A stretch of DNA of 64,000 bases from Candidatus Thioglobus sp. (GCA_004212795.1 SHBR01000002.1:1-64000), one strand, 5' to 3'; positions 18,011 through 27,472 are shown, numbered from the stretch's first letter. Translations and numbers: made by a program. The notes: a model not told the origin generated them from the letters alone.

Positions 18011-18337
18011 CTATTGCACCGCACATGTTTCACTCTGACGATCTTTTTGACTGTCGTAACTTAAAAAACACACCATTTTTTGACCCGCGTTTTCAAGATG
18101 ATACTCCGTCACCAACACCACGCGCTCTAGCGCCTCATAAGGCGGCTCCCCAGGGTAACTTTCACGCCGCTCTGAATGAAAAACAATTTCCCAACCTTGC
18201 TGCGTGAGTGAGAAAACCGTCGGTTCGTTAGCCTCGGCAAAGTCCGAAAAAAAAATTATGCCAAAAAGAGTTACGCCACAAACCAGGAATGCGCTTAATC
18301 TCGGCGAACCAACGGTTAACATCGTTAAAATTTTCAT
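18011..18337 (-). CDS. Small exported protein of unknown function
   Basis: Not recognised. It has 108 aa with a Sec-type signal peptide (basic start, hydrophobic core near residues 15-30, likely cleavage after FAEA) and a mature part of about 72 residues. Two cysteines (MVCFLSYD and the final CAVQ) could form a disulfide in the periplasm. The stop lies 33 bp from the TerB-like gene and its start is 3 bp after the upp stop, so it is probably cotranscribed with upp. Confidence 0.62.
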   Translation of the reverse strand: MKILTMLTVGSPRLSAFLVCGVTLFGIIFFSDFAEANEPTVFSLTQQGWEIVFHSERRESYPGEPPYEALERVVLVTEYHLENAGQKMVCFLSYDSQKDRQSETCAVQ

Positions 18338-18340
18338 TGC

Positions 18341-18973
18341 TCAGCGTGTTCCAAAGATCCGGTCTCCGGCATCACCCAAGCCCGGAAGAATATAGCCATG
18401 CTCGTTCAGCTGACGATCAAGCGCAGCTGTCGTAATCGGCACCTCGGGATGAGAATCATGAAACGACCTGACCCCCTCTGGCGCTGCCAGCAGACAAGCG
18501 ACTTTTAGCCGTCTCGGACTATCATCTTTCAAGCGCGTTACAGCAGCCGTAAGGGAATTAGCGGTCGCCAACATGGGATCGACAATAATGACCTGGCGCT
18601 CACTGATATCGTCGGGTACCTTGTAGTAATACTCGATAGCCTCCAGTGTTTCTGGATCACGATAAAGGCCAATGTGTCCCACTCTCGCAGAAGGAAGAAG
18701 ATCTAACATGCCATCAAGCAAACCATTACCAGCCCGAAGAATTGAAACTAGACATATTTTCTTGCCTGACAGAATGGGTGCGGAAATAGTTTCAAGCGGT
18801 GTTTCGATCTCGATTTCCTCCAAAGGCAAGTCGCGGGTTACTTCATAAGCCAGAATGACGGCAATTTCACGAATAAGTTGTCGAAAGCGTATTGCTGGGC
18901 ATCTCTTATCGCGCATGAGCGTGAGTTTGTGCTGCACAAGCGGATGATCGATTACAGAACAGGATTTTGACAT
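18341..18973 (-). CDS. upp: Uracil phosphoribosyltransferase
   Basis: Cytosolic pyrimidine salvage enzyme that makes UMP from uracil and PRPP. From ATG 18973 it has 210 aa, matching the family (208-212). The PRPP-binding loop reads [15 protein letters not shown] and the uracil-binding C-terminus [17 protein letters not shown] is near perfect. The ORF track adds eight residues from a TTG at 18997, but the ATG gives the usual N-terminus ([21 protein letters not shown]). It heads a minus-strand unit with the exported protein and TerB-like genes and is divergent from the NadR-type kinase. Confidence 0.93.
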   Translation of the reverse strand: MSKSCSVIDHPLVQHKLTLMRDKRCPAIRFRQLIREIAVILAYEVTRDLPLEEIEIETPLETISAPILSGKKICLVSILRAGNGLLDGMLDLLPSARVGHIGLYRDPETLEAIEYYYKVPDDISERQVIIVDPMLATANSLTAAVTRLKDDSPRRLKVACLLAAPEGVRSFHDSHPEVPITTAALDRQLNEHGYILPGLGDAGDRIFGTR

Positions 18974-19069
18974 GAGCGAAATTTGTGGATTACTCAACTG
19001 TTAGCGACATAACGTAAGCTACTAAATTGACTTTGTAAGGATAATTGTGAATTTTAAGGCAGTCTATCA

Positions 19070-19630
19070 ATGAAAAACACCGTTCCGTTGCCTCGAATTG
19101 TAGTGACCGGCAGTGAATCGACTGGGAAAACCTATTTAACGCGACGCCTCTCACAATTTTTTGACTGCACTTACTCGGAGGAATCTGCCCGGCTATATGT
19201 CGAAAAACACCCCCGGCAGTTACAGGCATCCGATGTCGTCCCGATCGCGCTTTCTCAAATAAGTCTGCAAGAAAAAGCAATTCATAGTGCCAAAAATTTA
19301 ATCCTGCATGACACCGACCTCTTCTCAACTGTTGTCTACTCGAAATACTACTACCAAGCGTCACCTGATTGGATTTCGGAAAAAGCACGATTACTAGCTT
19401 CTGATCTCTACCTGCTTTGCGACATTGATCTCCCTTGGCAGCCAGAGCCACTTTTTCGAGATCAGGGTTCGGTCGAGGCGCGGCGTCAGGTGCACACAAA
19501 TTTTTTAGATCTTATGATTAAAGAGCAGCTCAATATGAGGATTATCAAAGGCAGTGGCGAGAAAAGAACAAAAATGGCAATTAATATTGTTGAGCGTTTC
19601 ATTTCAAAAAATAAAAGCGCCCGTCAATGA
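19070..19630 (+). CDS. NadR-type ribosylnicotinamide kinase-like ATPase
   Basis: P-loop kinase of 186 aa resembling the C-terminal kinase domain of NadR. The Walker A is TGSESTGKTYL, followed by EESARLYVEK and the substrate/Walker B-type segment LHDTDLFSTVVYSKYYY. CDIDLPWQPEPLFRDQ is the lid region of this family. It would phosphorylate nicotinamide riboside or a similar nucleoside. The adenylyltransferase and helix-turn-helix parts of NadR are absent and no PnuC transporter is adjacent. It lies just upstream of the TPP riboswitch and thiamine importer, so a thiamine-related substrate is a possibility, but the riboswitch separates their expression. Confidence 0.78.
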   Translation: MKNTVPLPRIVVTGSESTGKTYLTRRLSQFFDCTYSEESARLYVEKHPRQLQASDVVPIALSQISLQEKAIHSAKNLILHDTDLFSTVVYSKYYYQASPDWISEKARLLASDLYLLCDIDLPWQPEPLFRDQGSVEARRQVHTNFLDLMIKEQLNMRIIKGSGEKRTKMAINIVERFISKNKSARQ

Positions 19631-19667
19631 ATTGACAACACTGCCTCGGACAACTAGATTTCAGGGG

Positions 19668-19753
19668 CTATCCAACGGGGTGTCCGGCATGACCGGGCTG
19701 AGAATCACCCGCTGAACCTGAACCGGATCATGCCGGCGGAGGAATCTGGATAG
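19668..19753 (+). ncRNA. TPP riboswitch (THI element) aptamer
   Basis: All core blocks of the thiamine pyrophosphate aptamer are present in order: CGGGGTG (19676-19682), GGCTGAGA (19696-19703), CACCC, CTGAACCTGA (19712-19721), CCGGATCATGCCGG and GGCGGAGGAA. The closing helix P1 is a perfect 7-bp match, CTATCCA (19668-19674) with TGGATAG (19747-19753). It sits in the leader of thiB and should switch off the thiamine importer when TPP is high. Confidence 0.96.
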
Positions 19754-19795
19754 TGGCCAAAATGGTCCCTCCGCCTTCGATCTGAAGGACTTGAG
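19735..19795 (+). promoter_or_regulatory. Riboswitch expression platform hiding the thiB ribosome site
   Basis: CCTTC (19774-19778) and GAAGG (19784-19788) form a 5-bp hairpin that covers the thiB Shine-Dalgarno AAGGA (19785-19789), six bases before ATG 19796. The preceding CCTCCGCC (19768-19775) is perfectly complementary to aptamer bases GGCGGAGG (19735-19742) and overlaps the first two bases of the hairpin. Ligand-free RNA could use this 8-bp pairing to open the ribosome site, while TPP-bound aptamer keeps GGCGGAGG and lets the hairpin form. No U-run follows, so control of translation rather than transcription is predicted. Confidence 0.7.
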
Positions 19796-20806
19796 ATGAA
19801 AACGCCGAAATTACTCACCGCACTAATTTATTGGATTTTTTTGATTACTGCAGGTAGTGCTTATGCAGAGACGCCAACCCTGACTGTGTTTACCTACTCA
19901 TCATTCACTTCTGAGTGGGGGCCGGGACCCCTTATCAAGAAAGCGTACGAAACACGATGTCAGTGCAATCTTAAGTTTGTGGGTCTCGAGGATGGCGCCG
20001 CATTACTTTCTCGACTAAAGCTTGAAGGTAATCGAACCTCGGCTGATGTCGTCCTTGGCCTGGATACCAGTCTCATCGCTGAAGCACAGGCCACTGAACT
20101 GCTCGCGCCACATGGCCTCAACACTGACGCCATTGATCTAGCGGTCAAGTGGTCTGATCCCTACTTTCTTCCTTATGATTTTGGATATTTTGGATTTGTT
20201 TACGACAGCGAAAAAATTCAAACACCGCCAAAGACTTTGAAAGATCTCATGCTCAATCCGGACTCACCGTTGGTCATTATCCAGGATCCGCGCACCAGCA
20301 CGCCTGGACTGGGGCTCATCCTCTGGGCACGAAAAGTATTCGGCGACGAAGACATCGACGCGTGGGAAAAATTTGCTGCAAAAATTGTTACGGTTACAAA
20401 AGGATGGTCAGAGGCCTATGGTCTTTTCCTGAAAGGTGAGGCTCCAATGGTTTTGAGTTACACCACTTCTCCCGCCTATCACCGTCATATTGAAAACTCC
20501 GAGCGTTATCGAGTTGCTATGTTTGATGACGGTCACTATCAACAAGTGGAAGTCGTCGCCCGGCTTGCAAGCTCAAAAAATCCAACGCTTGCCCAAGATT
20601 TTTTGAGCTTTATGCTTTCTGATGACGTTCAGAAGATACTGCCGACAACAAACTGGATGCTACCTGCCGTCAAGACCGGTCAACCACTCCCTGAAGCGTT
20701 CAAAGAAAGCGAAATACCAAAAGTGGTTCTGGATTTCACTCCTGAAGAAGTGAGCGCAAACCGGAAAAACTGGATCAAGCGCTGGCTCGGCGCAGTCGCA
20801 AAATAA
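19796..20806 (+). CDS. thiB: Thiamine ABC transporter substrate-binding protein
   Basis: Periplasmic binding protein of 336 aa for thiamine and its phosphates. It has a Sec signal peptide (residues 1-24, cleavage after SAYA), then LTVFTYSSFTSEWGPG, the usual start of mature ThiB. ADVVLGLDTSLIAEA and FLPYDFGYFGFVYD are conserved ligand-lobe segments. It follows the TPP riboswitch and precedes thiP by 14 bp in the thiBPQ operon. Confidence 0.94.
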   Translation: MKTPKLLTALIYWIFLITAGSAYAETPTLTVFTYSSFTSEWGPGPLIKKAYETRCQCNLKFVGLEDGAALLSRLKLEGNRTSADVVLGLDTSLIAEAQATELLAPHGLNTDAIDLAVKWSDPYFLPYDFGYFGFVYDSEKIQTPPKTLKDLMLNPDSPLVIIQDPRTSTPGLGLILWARKVFGDEDIDAWEKFAAKIVTVTKGWSEAYGLFLKGEAPMVLSYTTSPAYHRHIENSERYRVAMFDDGHYQQVEVVARLASSKNPTLAQDFLSFMLSDDVQKILPTTNWMLPAVKTGQPLPEAFKESEIPKVVLDFTPEEVSANRKNWIKRWLGAVAK

Positions 20807-20820
20807 ACCAAATTAAAACC

Positions 20821-22410
20821 ATGCGAGTTCTAAGTGGTATTTGGTCAGGAATTGCGGTTATCGTTTTTCTTCTAATCGTCATCGGGGGTTCAATCACCCT
20901 TACCGCAATAACTTCAACGTCAGTAAGCCTTAGCTCGGCGCTGGCCGACCCTTACCTGATTGGCGTCATCCGCTTTACGATCGGACAAGCGGTGCTATCA
21001 ACAGTCATCAGCGTGGGCTTAGCGCTTATTGTTACGCGAGCGCTCGCAAGGCGCTCAAAATTTCCGGGGCGGAGACTGCTGATCTCATTAATGGGATTAC
21101 CCGTCGTGATGCCTGTCATTGTTGCAATTTTTGGGATTACCGCGGTTTTTGGTAAAAGCGGTCTCCTGAACCAGCTGTTATTGTTATTCGGCGTGCAACA
21201 GTCTTTTACAGTTTATGGACTGACCGGCATCCTTCTGGCACATACGTTTTTTAATCTCCCTCTCACAATTCGATTGCTTCTGCCTGCTTGGGAAAGTATT
21301 CCACGCGAAAACTGGCGGCTTGCGAGCATGCTGGGGATGTCCAGTCGACAGCTTTTCCGACTTCTGGAATGGCCGTCTATTAGTGATCGCCTTCCTGGAA
21401 TTTGTCTTATTGTTTTTCTTTTATGCTTTACAAGTTTTGCCGTGGTCCTGACGCTTGGTGGTGGTCCCGCTGCAACCACTATTGAAGTTGCAATTTATCA
21501 GGCGCTCCGATACGACTTTGAACTCAGCCAGGCAGCCCTGCTCGCGCTTCTTCAGCTCTCACTGTGCACCGTTGCCGCGCTTGGGTTGCTCAAATGGTTT
21601 CGGGTATTTGCAACGACTTCCGGTCGTAAAGTCGATGCCAAAGATCGTCCGGACATCCACTCTACTACTGGAAAAGCCATAGATGTCTTTTGTATCGGTG
21701 TTTGTGCCATTTTCTTACTATTGCCGATCGCAATGATTTTTTATTCAGGCGTTCGTGGCCCTGTCTACAAAGTCATCAGTGACCCCAACTTGTGGCTAGC
21801 ATCGGGTCGGAGCTTAATCATCGCGATCTTGGCGACGGCAATCTCAATGCTACTGGCAATGGGTCTCATCAAGAGTGTCCGGTTTCTCAGAGAAAAGACA
21901 AAACAGCAAAAAGGCGCTGAACTTGCCCTGACAATCGGCTCAATGACAGTTGCAATTCCACCTATGGTTATCGGAACCGGTTTTTTTCTTATAGCCCTTA
22001 GAACTCATACGCTAGCGCATGCAACCCTTATCATGATTGCCCTGGTAAACGCGATTATGGTGTTACCTTATCTACTTCGAAGCATCTCACCACCCTATAT
22101 TCAGGCCGGCGAGCAGTATTACAAATTGTGTCGACATCTTGGACTCTCGGGCCTACAACGATTTCGCCTCATTGACTGGCCCATTATCCGTAAACCAACT
22201 GCATTCGCCGTAGGGCTCGGAGGCGCACTCTCTTTTGGCGATATGGGTGTTGCCGCACTTTTCGACACCGACGGTCAAGTCACGCTTCCCGTTATGCTTT
22301 ATCACCAACTTGGGGCGTACCAATTTAATGAGGCCTCTGTTACCGCGGTTTTTCTTTTACTACTATGTGTTTCTTTCTTTTGGGCAATTAACCAAATTAT
22401 CAGCCGATGA
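20821..22410 (+). CDS. thiP: Thiamine ABC transporter permease
   Basis: Inner-membrane permease of 529 aa formed by two fused permease halves, each with about six membrane segments. EAA-loop sequences appear in the first half (ENWRLASMLGMSSRQLFRLLEWP) and again in the second (GEQYYKLCRHLGLSGLQRF). This is the typical length and layout of ThiP. It lies between thiB and thiQ; its stop overlaps the thiQ start by 4 bp (ATGA), so the two are translationally coupled. Confidence 0.93.
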   Translation: MRVLSGIWSGIAVIVFLLIVIGGSITLTAITSTSVSLSSALADPYLIGVIRFTIGQAVLSTVISVGLALIVTRALARRSKFPGRRLLISLMGLPVVMPVIVAIFGITAVFGKSGLLNQLLLLFGVQQSFTVYGLTGILLAHTFFNLPLTIRLLLPAWESIPRENWRLASMLGMSSRQLFRLLEWPSISDRLPGICLIVFLLCFTSFAVVLTLGGGPAATTIEVAIYQALRYDFELSQAALLALLQLSLCTVAALGLLKWFRVFATTSGRKVDAKDRPDIHSTTGKAIDVFCIGVCAIFLLLPIAMIFYSGVRGPVYKVISDPNLWLASGRSLIIAILATAISMLLAMGLIKSVRFLREKTKQQKGAELALTIGSMTVAIPPMVIGTGFFLIALRTHTLAHATLIMIALVNAIMVLPYLLRSISPPYIQAGEQYYKLCRHLGLSGLQRFRLIDWPIIRKPTAFAVGLGGALSFGDMGVAALFDTDGQVTLPVMLYHQLGAYQFNEASVTAVFLLLLCVSFFWAINQIISR

Positions 22411-23123
22411 GCTTTCTACGAATCAAAAATCTCTGTTTGAAGTTTGGAGACTGGACACTTGATGTTTCCATCGAACTCGCCGCAGGACGTTGCCTGGGTA
22501 TCATTGGGCCAAGCGGCGCGGGCAAGTCAACACTACTCTCTTTAATCGCCGGATTTGAGACCCCCTATTCTGGAGATATTTTTATCGATGCTCAACCCAT
22601 CAACGATCTCGAGCCATCCCATCGACCTGTCACCTTTATGTTTCAGGAAAATAATTTATTCAATCATCTGACGCTCTACGAAAACATTGCACTCGGTTGC
22701 CACCCCGGACTTAAATTAAGTCCAATCGACCGAGACCAAATCGAGATCGCTTTGTCCGCAACAGAGCTTTCCTCAATTGCGAATCGAAAACCGTCAGACG
22801 TCTCAGGTGGAGAACGACAGCGTGCCGCGTTGGCTCGGTGTCTATGTCAAAAACAACCTCTTCTGCTTCTGGATGAACCGTTTGCAAACCTAGACCCTCG
22901 GCTACGAAGTCAAATGCATCAACTCGTAAATGTTTTACGAAGACAGCATGGACTCACCGTATTGGTTATCAGTCATATGCCTCTTGAGATCGCCCAAATC
23001 GCTGACGAACTACTCTTTATGCAGGATGGCAAAATAAAAGAGCGCGGAAATCCTGATCAGCTCCTCGAAAATCCCACCCATCCTCAACTCATTAATTACT
23101 TAGAATTCACAACGAACCGGTAG
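22407..23123 (+). CDS. thiQ: Thiamine ABC transporter ATP-binding protein
   Basis: Cytosolic ATPase of 238 aa that powers ThiBP. Walker A GPSGAGKS (near residue 35), Q-loop MFQENNLFNHLT, signature SGGERQRAALAR and Walker B LLLLDEPFANLDP are all intact, followed by the H-loop VISHMP. It starts inside the thiP stop codon (ATGA). The GPx gene follows after 31 bp on the same strand and may read through. Confidence 0.94.
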   Translation: MSFLRIKNLCLKFGDWTLDVSIELAAGRCLGIIGPSGAGKSTLLSLIAGFETPYSGDIFIDAQPINDLEPSHRPVTFMFQENNLFNHLTLYENIALGCHPGLKLSPIDRDQIEIALSATELSSIANRKPSDVSGGERQRAALARCLCQKQPLLLLDEPFANLDPRLRSQMHQLVNVLRRQHGLTVLVISHMPLEIAQIADELLFMQDGKIKERGNPDQLLENPTHPQLINYLEFTTNR

Positions 23124-23154
23124 TATCTAAAAAAAACAAAAAGAGGCTACTTCT

Positions 23155-23700
23155 ATGCTGATTCGTGCCCTCGGTTTTACACTTTTGGCTTCACTTTATT
23201 TTTCGCCGGTCAACGGCGACACTGAATGCGCAATGAACCTTGATTTTTCAAAACGTTTTCTCGCAAGCGATGATTCCGTCCGGTTATGCGACTCTTACTC
23301 CAATAAGGTGTTGCTCATCGTCAATACCGCGAGCTACTGTGGGTTTACCTCACAATTTGAAGGACTAGAAGCGCTTCAAGAAAAGTACAGTGGCCAGGGT
23401 TTTTCCGTGCTGGGGTTCCCATCTAATGATTTTTTCCAGGATCCACGCTCGGAAGAAAAAATACGTGAGTTTTGCGACCTCACCTATGCGGTGAAATTTC
23501 CGATGTTCGAGAAAACGAAAGTCGCCAAACGTCATGCAGAACCCTTTTATGAGGCGCTTGGAACAGAAGCAGGTCAGTTTCCAAAATGGAACTTCCACAA
23601 ATATTTGCTCGACCGAGAAGGTCGTGTCGTAGGCAGTTTTGGCCCAACCGTAGCGCCGAACAACGGCGAGCTGGTCGACAAAATCGAAGCACTCCTATAA
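23155..23700 (+). CDS. Exported glutathione peroxidase family protein
   Basis: Thiol peroxidase of 181 aa with a predicted signal peptide (residues 1-21, hydrophobic LGFTLLASLYFSPVNG), so probably periplasmic. The peroxidatic Cys is in NTASYCGFT, and the Trp and Asn of the active site are in KWNFHK. The position that carries catalytic Gln in classical enzymes reads PSNDFFQDP, with Asp instead, as in many bacterial members. Its reductant in the periplasm is unknown. AAAAGAGGC upstream contains a weak ribosome site. It removes peroxides, presumably lipid hydroperoxides. Confidence 0.86.
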   Translation: MLIRALGFTLLASLYFSPVNGDTECAMNLDFSKRFLASDDSVRLCDSYSNKVLLIVNTASYCGFTSQFEGLEALQEKYSGQGFSVLGFPSNDFFQDPRSEEKIREFCDLTYAVKFPMFEKTKVAKRHAEPFYEALGTEAGQFPKWNFHKYLLDREGRVVGSFGPTVAPNNGELVDKIEALL

Positions 23701-24258
23701 GGGCGAGCCGTCCTTTTTAGGGCTCACCGCTGAATTTCACGACTTGGCTTTTTGTCGCAACTCCCTGGTCTATTTCGTTTGAGGGTCAAGAGGGGCCTGG
23801 TCGCTTAACCCCAGCGCTTCTTCCTTTCGATGGCACGCTCTTAATATCGCGGCTTGACCTCGGGGAGGTCCAATGACCTGTGGTCCCACGGGCAAGCAGG
23901 CCTTGGTGAATCCTGCCGGTAAGCTGGGCGCAGGACACGATGTCATCATGATCGCGGAAGTAATCGCGTTGCAACCGATGTATGTTTTGGTGGGCTGACC
24001 CGCGATGAACTCAACGTAGCGCTGGTCTGATTGGGCTATTTGTTAACCCTGAACAACTCAACGCTCTTCTCGATAATAAAACTTCATATCGCTAATCCAG
24101 ATTGTTAAACCAATATAGACAATACGGGCATATCGTTGCATATTTTGGATCTTGCATAGCGTAACTTTCTAAAATAATCTACAAATTGACCAGAAGCAAC
24201 GCAAGCCTTTTAAAGGCGTCATCTATCTTATCCAAATAACCTGTCCACCAGGGCTTTA
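23701..24258. other. Gene-free stretch with hairpin and one tiny ORF
   Basis: 558 bp between the GPx gene and the Cof-type HAD gene, the longest gap in the window. Right after GPx lies an imperfect hairpin (GGCGAGCC 23702-23709 with GGCTCACC 23721-23728, one mismatch), without a U-run, so a weak terminator at best. A 41-codon ORF at 23873-23998 (plus) has a strong GGGGAGGT ribosome site but short spacing to its ATG and no recognised product. The rest, especially 24050-24200, is AT-rich with no recognised RNA or repeat. It could be a decayed gene, an sRNA locus or simple spacer. Confidence 0.4.
23873..23998 (+). CDS. Possible 41-aa small protein
   Basis: Too short for the ORF track. ATG 23873 is preceded by GGGGAGGT (23862-23869) with only three bases between; the product (MTCGPTGKQALVNPAGKLGA...) has a mixed, partly hydrophobic C-terminal half and matches no family known to me. 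It may be a true small protein, a remnant of a decayed gene, or chance. The main support is the ribosome site. Confidence 0.2.
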   Translation: MTCGPTGKQALVNPAGKLGAGHDVIMIAEVIALQPMYVLVG

Positions 24259-25110
24259 ATGTCAAACATGAAAAAAGGGTGCCGAGTCGTATTTACAGAC
24301 CTTGATGGCACGCTTCTCGGTTCTGACCAAAAGCTAAGCAACAGAAATCGCCAGACGCTAGAAGATTTAGGTCAACAGAATATTGCTCGAGTCGTAATCA
24401 CCGGGCGATCGTTGTTGTCATGCGATCGCGTCATCAATGAAAATTTCCCGATCGACTTTCTTGTGACGTCATCCGGCGCAGGTATTTTTTCTCATCAACC
24501 ACGCGAATTGATTCACCATTTTGGCCTTGCCGTTCCGGAAATCAAAACAGCAATTGATGTGTTGAAAAATTTGAAAATGGACTTCATGGTTCATGATCCC
24601 GTTCCCGATAATCATCAGTTTTACTGGTATCGATTTGGCTCAAAAAATCCTGATTTTGATCGCAGACTTGCGCTTTATTCGAGTCATCACCAAAAGCTCA
24701 CTGATCTCACGCAGTTAAAGGAAGGTAGCGCACAACTTTTATCAATCGAAACTTCAAAAAATGCATCAGCACGGCTTCAGGAACTCCGCGACAAGCTACC
24801 GGCATACAGCGTGTTACGGGCGACTTCCCCGCTTGACCATGCCTCGACCTGGTATGAGATTTTCCCGCCTAACGTAAGCAAATCCCAAGCGGCTCAATGG
24901 ATTTGTAACGCGTTTGGCGTCGACTCAGCCACCGCACTGGCAATTGGGAATGACTTTAACGATATTGACATGCTCCGATGGGCGCCTTTCGCACGCGTGG
25001 TTTCCAACGCGCCATCACCCCTTACCGAAGAGTTTTTATCAGTCGCTGACCATGATAAGAATGGATTTAGCGAAGCCGTCTCATACTGGCTGGGACAAAC
25101 CAACAAATGA
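24259..25110 (+). CDS. Cof-type HAD-IIB phosphatase
   Basis: Cytosolic sugar or nucleotide phosphatase of 283 aa. HAD motif I is FTDLDGTLLGSD (near residues 12-23) with both Asp residues; motif II ITGRS; motif III includes the Lys of NVSKSQA, and motif IV reads IGNDFNDIDMLRWA. A type IIB cap lies between motifs II and III. Cof-type enzymes dephosphorylate many small phosphorylated metabolites, so the substrate is not assigned. Convergent with the ABC ATPase gene, 17 bp apart. Confidence 0.87.
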   Translation: MSNMKKGCRVVFTDLDGTLLGSDQKLSNRNRQTLEDLGQQNIARVVITGRSLLSCDRVINENFPIDFLVTSSGAGIFSHQPRELIHHFGLAVPEIKTAIDVLKNLKMDFMVHDPVPDNHQFYWYRFGSKNPDFDRRLALYSSHHQKLTDLTQLKEGSAQLLSIETSKNASARLQELRDKLPAYSVLRATSPLDHASTWYEIFPPNVSKSQAAQWICNAFGVDSATALAIGNDFNDIDMLRWAPFARVVSNAPSPLTEEFLSVADHDKNGFSEAVSYWLGQTNK

Positions 25111-25127
25111 CAACTTCCCATTCATAA

Positions 25128-25859
25128 TCACCAAAGCAGTTCGCCATTAATAAAGGCGGCCGAAAGAGAAGTTTCAGGCCTCTTAAAGAAATCCTCAGCA
25201 GGTGAATGCTCGATTAATCGTCCGTTGTGGAGGAACATGACATCGACCGCGACTCGACGCACCTGACCGAGATCGTGAGAGACCATCATGATACGAACCT
25301 GATCTTCGTCCATCTCTCGAATAATCTGCTCAACCTGCGCCGTTGCAGCGGGATCGAGATTGGCTGTTGGTTCATCGAGAAAAAGTACGCGGGGCTTAAG
25401 TGCCCATGCTCTTGCGAGCGCTAAGCGCTGCTGCTCTCCACCTGACAGCACCCTCGCATTCCTGTTCGAAATATTCTGGAGACCTGTTTTCTGAAGTACG
25501 TTCTCGGTACGATCCACTCGCTCATGTTTTGGGATATTGCGCGCTTTTAGAGCATGCTCAATGTTTCCACGGACTGAGCGTCGAAGCAGTATCGGTCGTT
25601 GAAAAACCATCGCTTGCGCAGCACGTTGCTGTTCAACACTGCCACCCGCCCATTCAATTGATCCCGCTGATGGCGTCAACAGTCCGTGACATAACCGCAA
25701 TAACAGACTCTTACCTGCGCCGTTGGGACCAACGATCCCTGTGGGCGCGCCCGGCTGCAGCTGAAAAGAAACGTCATCCAGCAACACTTTGCTGTCTGTC
25801 TCAAATCGCAACGAATCTACTTGTAACGGCAGAATTTGAAGTGAGGATGGGGAAGGCAC
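25128..25859 (-). CDS. Orphan ABC transporter ATPase (tungstate/TupC-like)
   Basis: Single ABC ATPase domain of 243 aa. Walker A GPNGAGKS, Q-loop MVFQRPILLRRSV, signature LSGGEQQRLALARAW, Walker B RVLFLDEPTANLDP and H-loop VSHDLGQ are intact. MVFQRPILLRRSVRGNIEHAL is typical of the tungstate (TupC) and related phosphate-like group. No permease or binding-protein gene is adjacent, so partners must be encoded elsewhere or this ATPase is shared. Substrate is inferred only. Confidence 0.78.
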   Translation of the reverse strand: MPSPSSLQILPLQVDSLRFETDSKVLLDDVSFQLQPGAPTGIVGPNGAGKSLLLRLCHGLLTPSAGSIEWAGGSVEQQRAAQAMVFQRPILLRRSVRGNIEHALKARNIPKHERVDRTENVLQKTGLQNISNRNARVLSGGEQQRLALARAWALKPRVLFLDEPTANLDPAATAQVEQIIREMDEDQVRIMMVSHDLGQVRRVAVDVMFLHNGRLIEHSPAEDFFKRPETSLSAAFINGELLW

Positions 25860-25957
25860 GTTTTTATTTTTTAATCAGGAAACGAAGGATGGCACAAACA
25901 TCACATACTTATTCAATTCTGAACATGGCAAACCCGCTCACGACGACAGGTAAACGC

Positions 25958-26917
<960 letters not shown>

Positions 26918-26980
26918 TTATCACTCTTCTTCGAAAACCATGTTGAGGCAGTTCTTTTTAAAAATACCGCCTGAACGTAA

Positions 26981-27004
26981 AAAGGGCTGCAAAAGCAGCC
27001 CTTT
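26981..27004 (-). terminator. Intrinsic terminator of hsp20
   Basis: Perfect 10-bp stem AAAGGGCTGC / GCAGCCCTTT with an AAAA loop on the plus strand. Read on the minus strand the hairpin is followed by CCCTTTTTAC, giving a short U-run. It sits 20 bp past the hsp20 stop, exactly where a terminator for that gene is expected. Confidence 0.85.
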
Positions 27005-27025
27005 CTTTCCTGTCAAACTCCGGAT

Positions 27026-27472
27026 TCAGGCAATTTTGATGTCCACCTTGCGAGGCTTGGCTTCAGCAACTTTAGGTAGCCAAAGATTGAGAACGCCATC
27101 TTCATATCGAGCCTCGATGTTTGATTCATCAATCCCTGAGCCGAGTTTCAATGATCTCGAAAACTTGCCGAAAAATTGCTCTTTCAATATTGACCGGCCT
27201 GTTTTGTCATCACTCTGTCGAGGTTTTCTTTCTGCAACAATTTTTAATATGCCATCAGTGACGGTGACTTCCAGTCCTTCTCTACCCACTCCAGGGAGCT
27301 CTGCCTGAACAAGGAACGCGCTTTCGTTTTCACTGACATCAATGGATGGCCGCTTAGTCGCCGCGGCATGATACAGGTTAGCAGACTGAGGCCACCCGCC
27401 CATCAAATTTTCATAACTTCCTAAAACATCCCAACCGCGACCTCTCTCAAATGACCTTACTACGTTATTCAT
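27026..27472 (-). CDS. Small heat-shock protein, Hsp20/alpha-crystallin family
   Basis: ATP-independent holdase chaperone of 148 aa. The alpha-crystallin domain (about residues 45-140) includes FLVQAELPGVGREGLEVTV, the GILKIVAERK strand, and the late YEDGVLNLWLPK motif (G-V-L form). The C-terminal anchor reads PRKVDIKIA. The ORF track starts at ATG 27484, but the internal ATG 27472 has GGAG six bases upstream and gives MNNVVRSFERGRGW, the usual N-terminus of the IbpA-like group. It has its own heat-shock type promoter and terminator, so is monocistronic. Confidence 0.92.
   Translation of the reverse strand: MNNVVRSFERGRGWDVLGSYENLMGGWPQSANLYHAAATKRPSIDVSENESAFLVQAELPGVGREGLEVTVTDGILKIVAERKPRQSDDKTGRSILKEQFFGKFSRSLKLGSGIDESNIEARYEDGVLNLWLPKVAEAKPRKVDIKIA

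Noticed and set aside
19010-19499. 169-aa minus-strand ORF 18990-19499
   Set aside because: Opposite the NadR-type kinase, which has an intact Walker A motif and better coding signal.
23702-23728. Terminator after the glutathione peroxidase gene
   Set aside because: The stem has a mismatch and no U-run follows on the plus strand; only mentioned in the gap entry.
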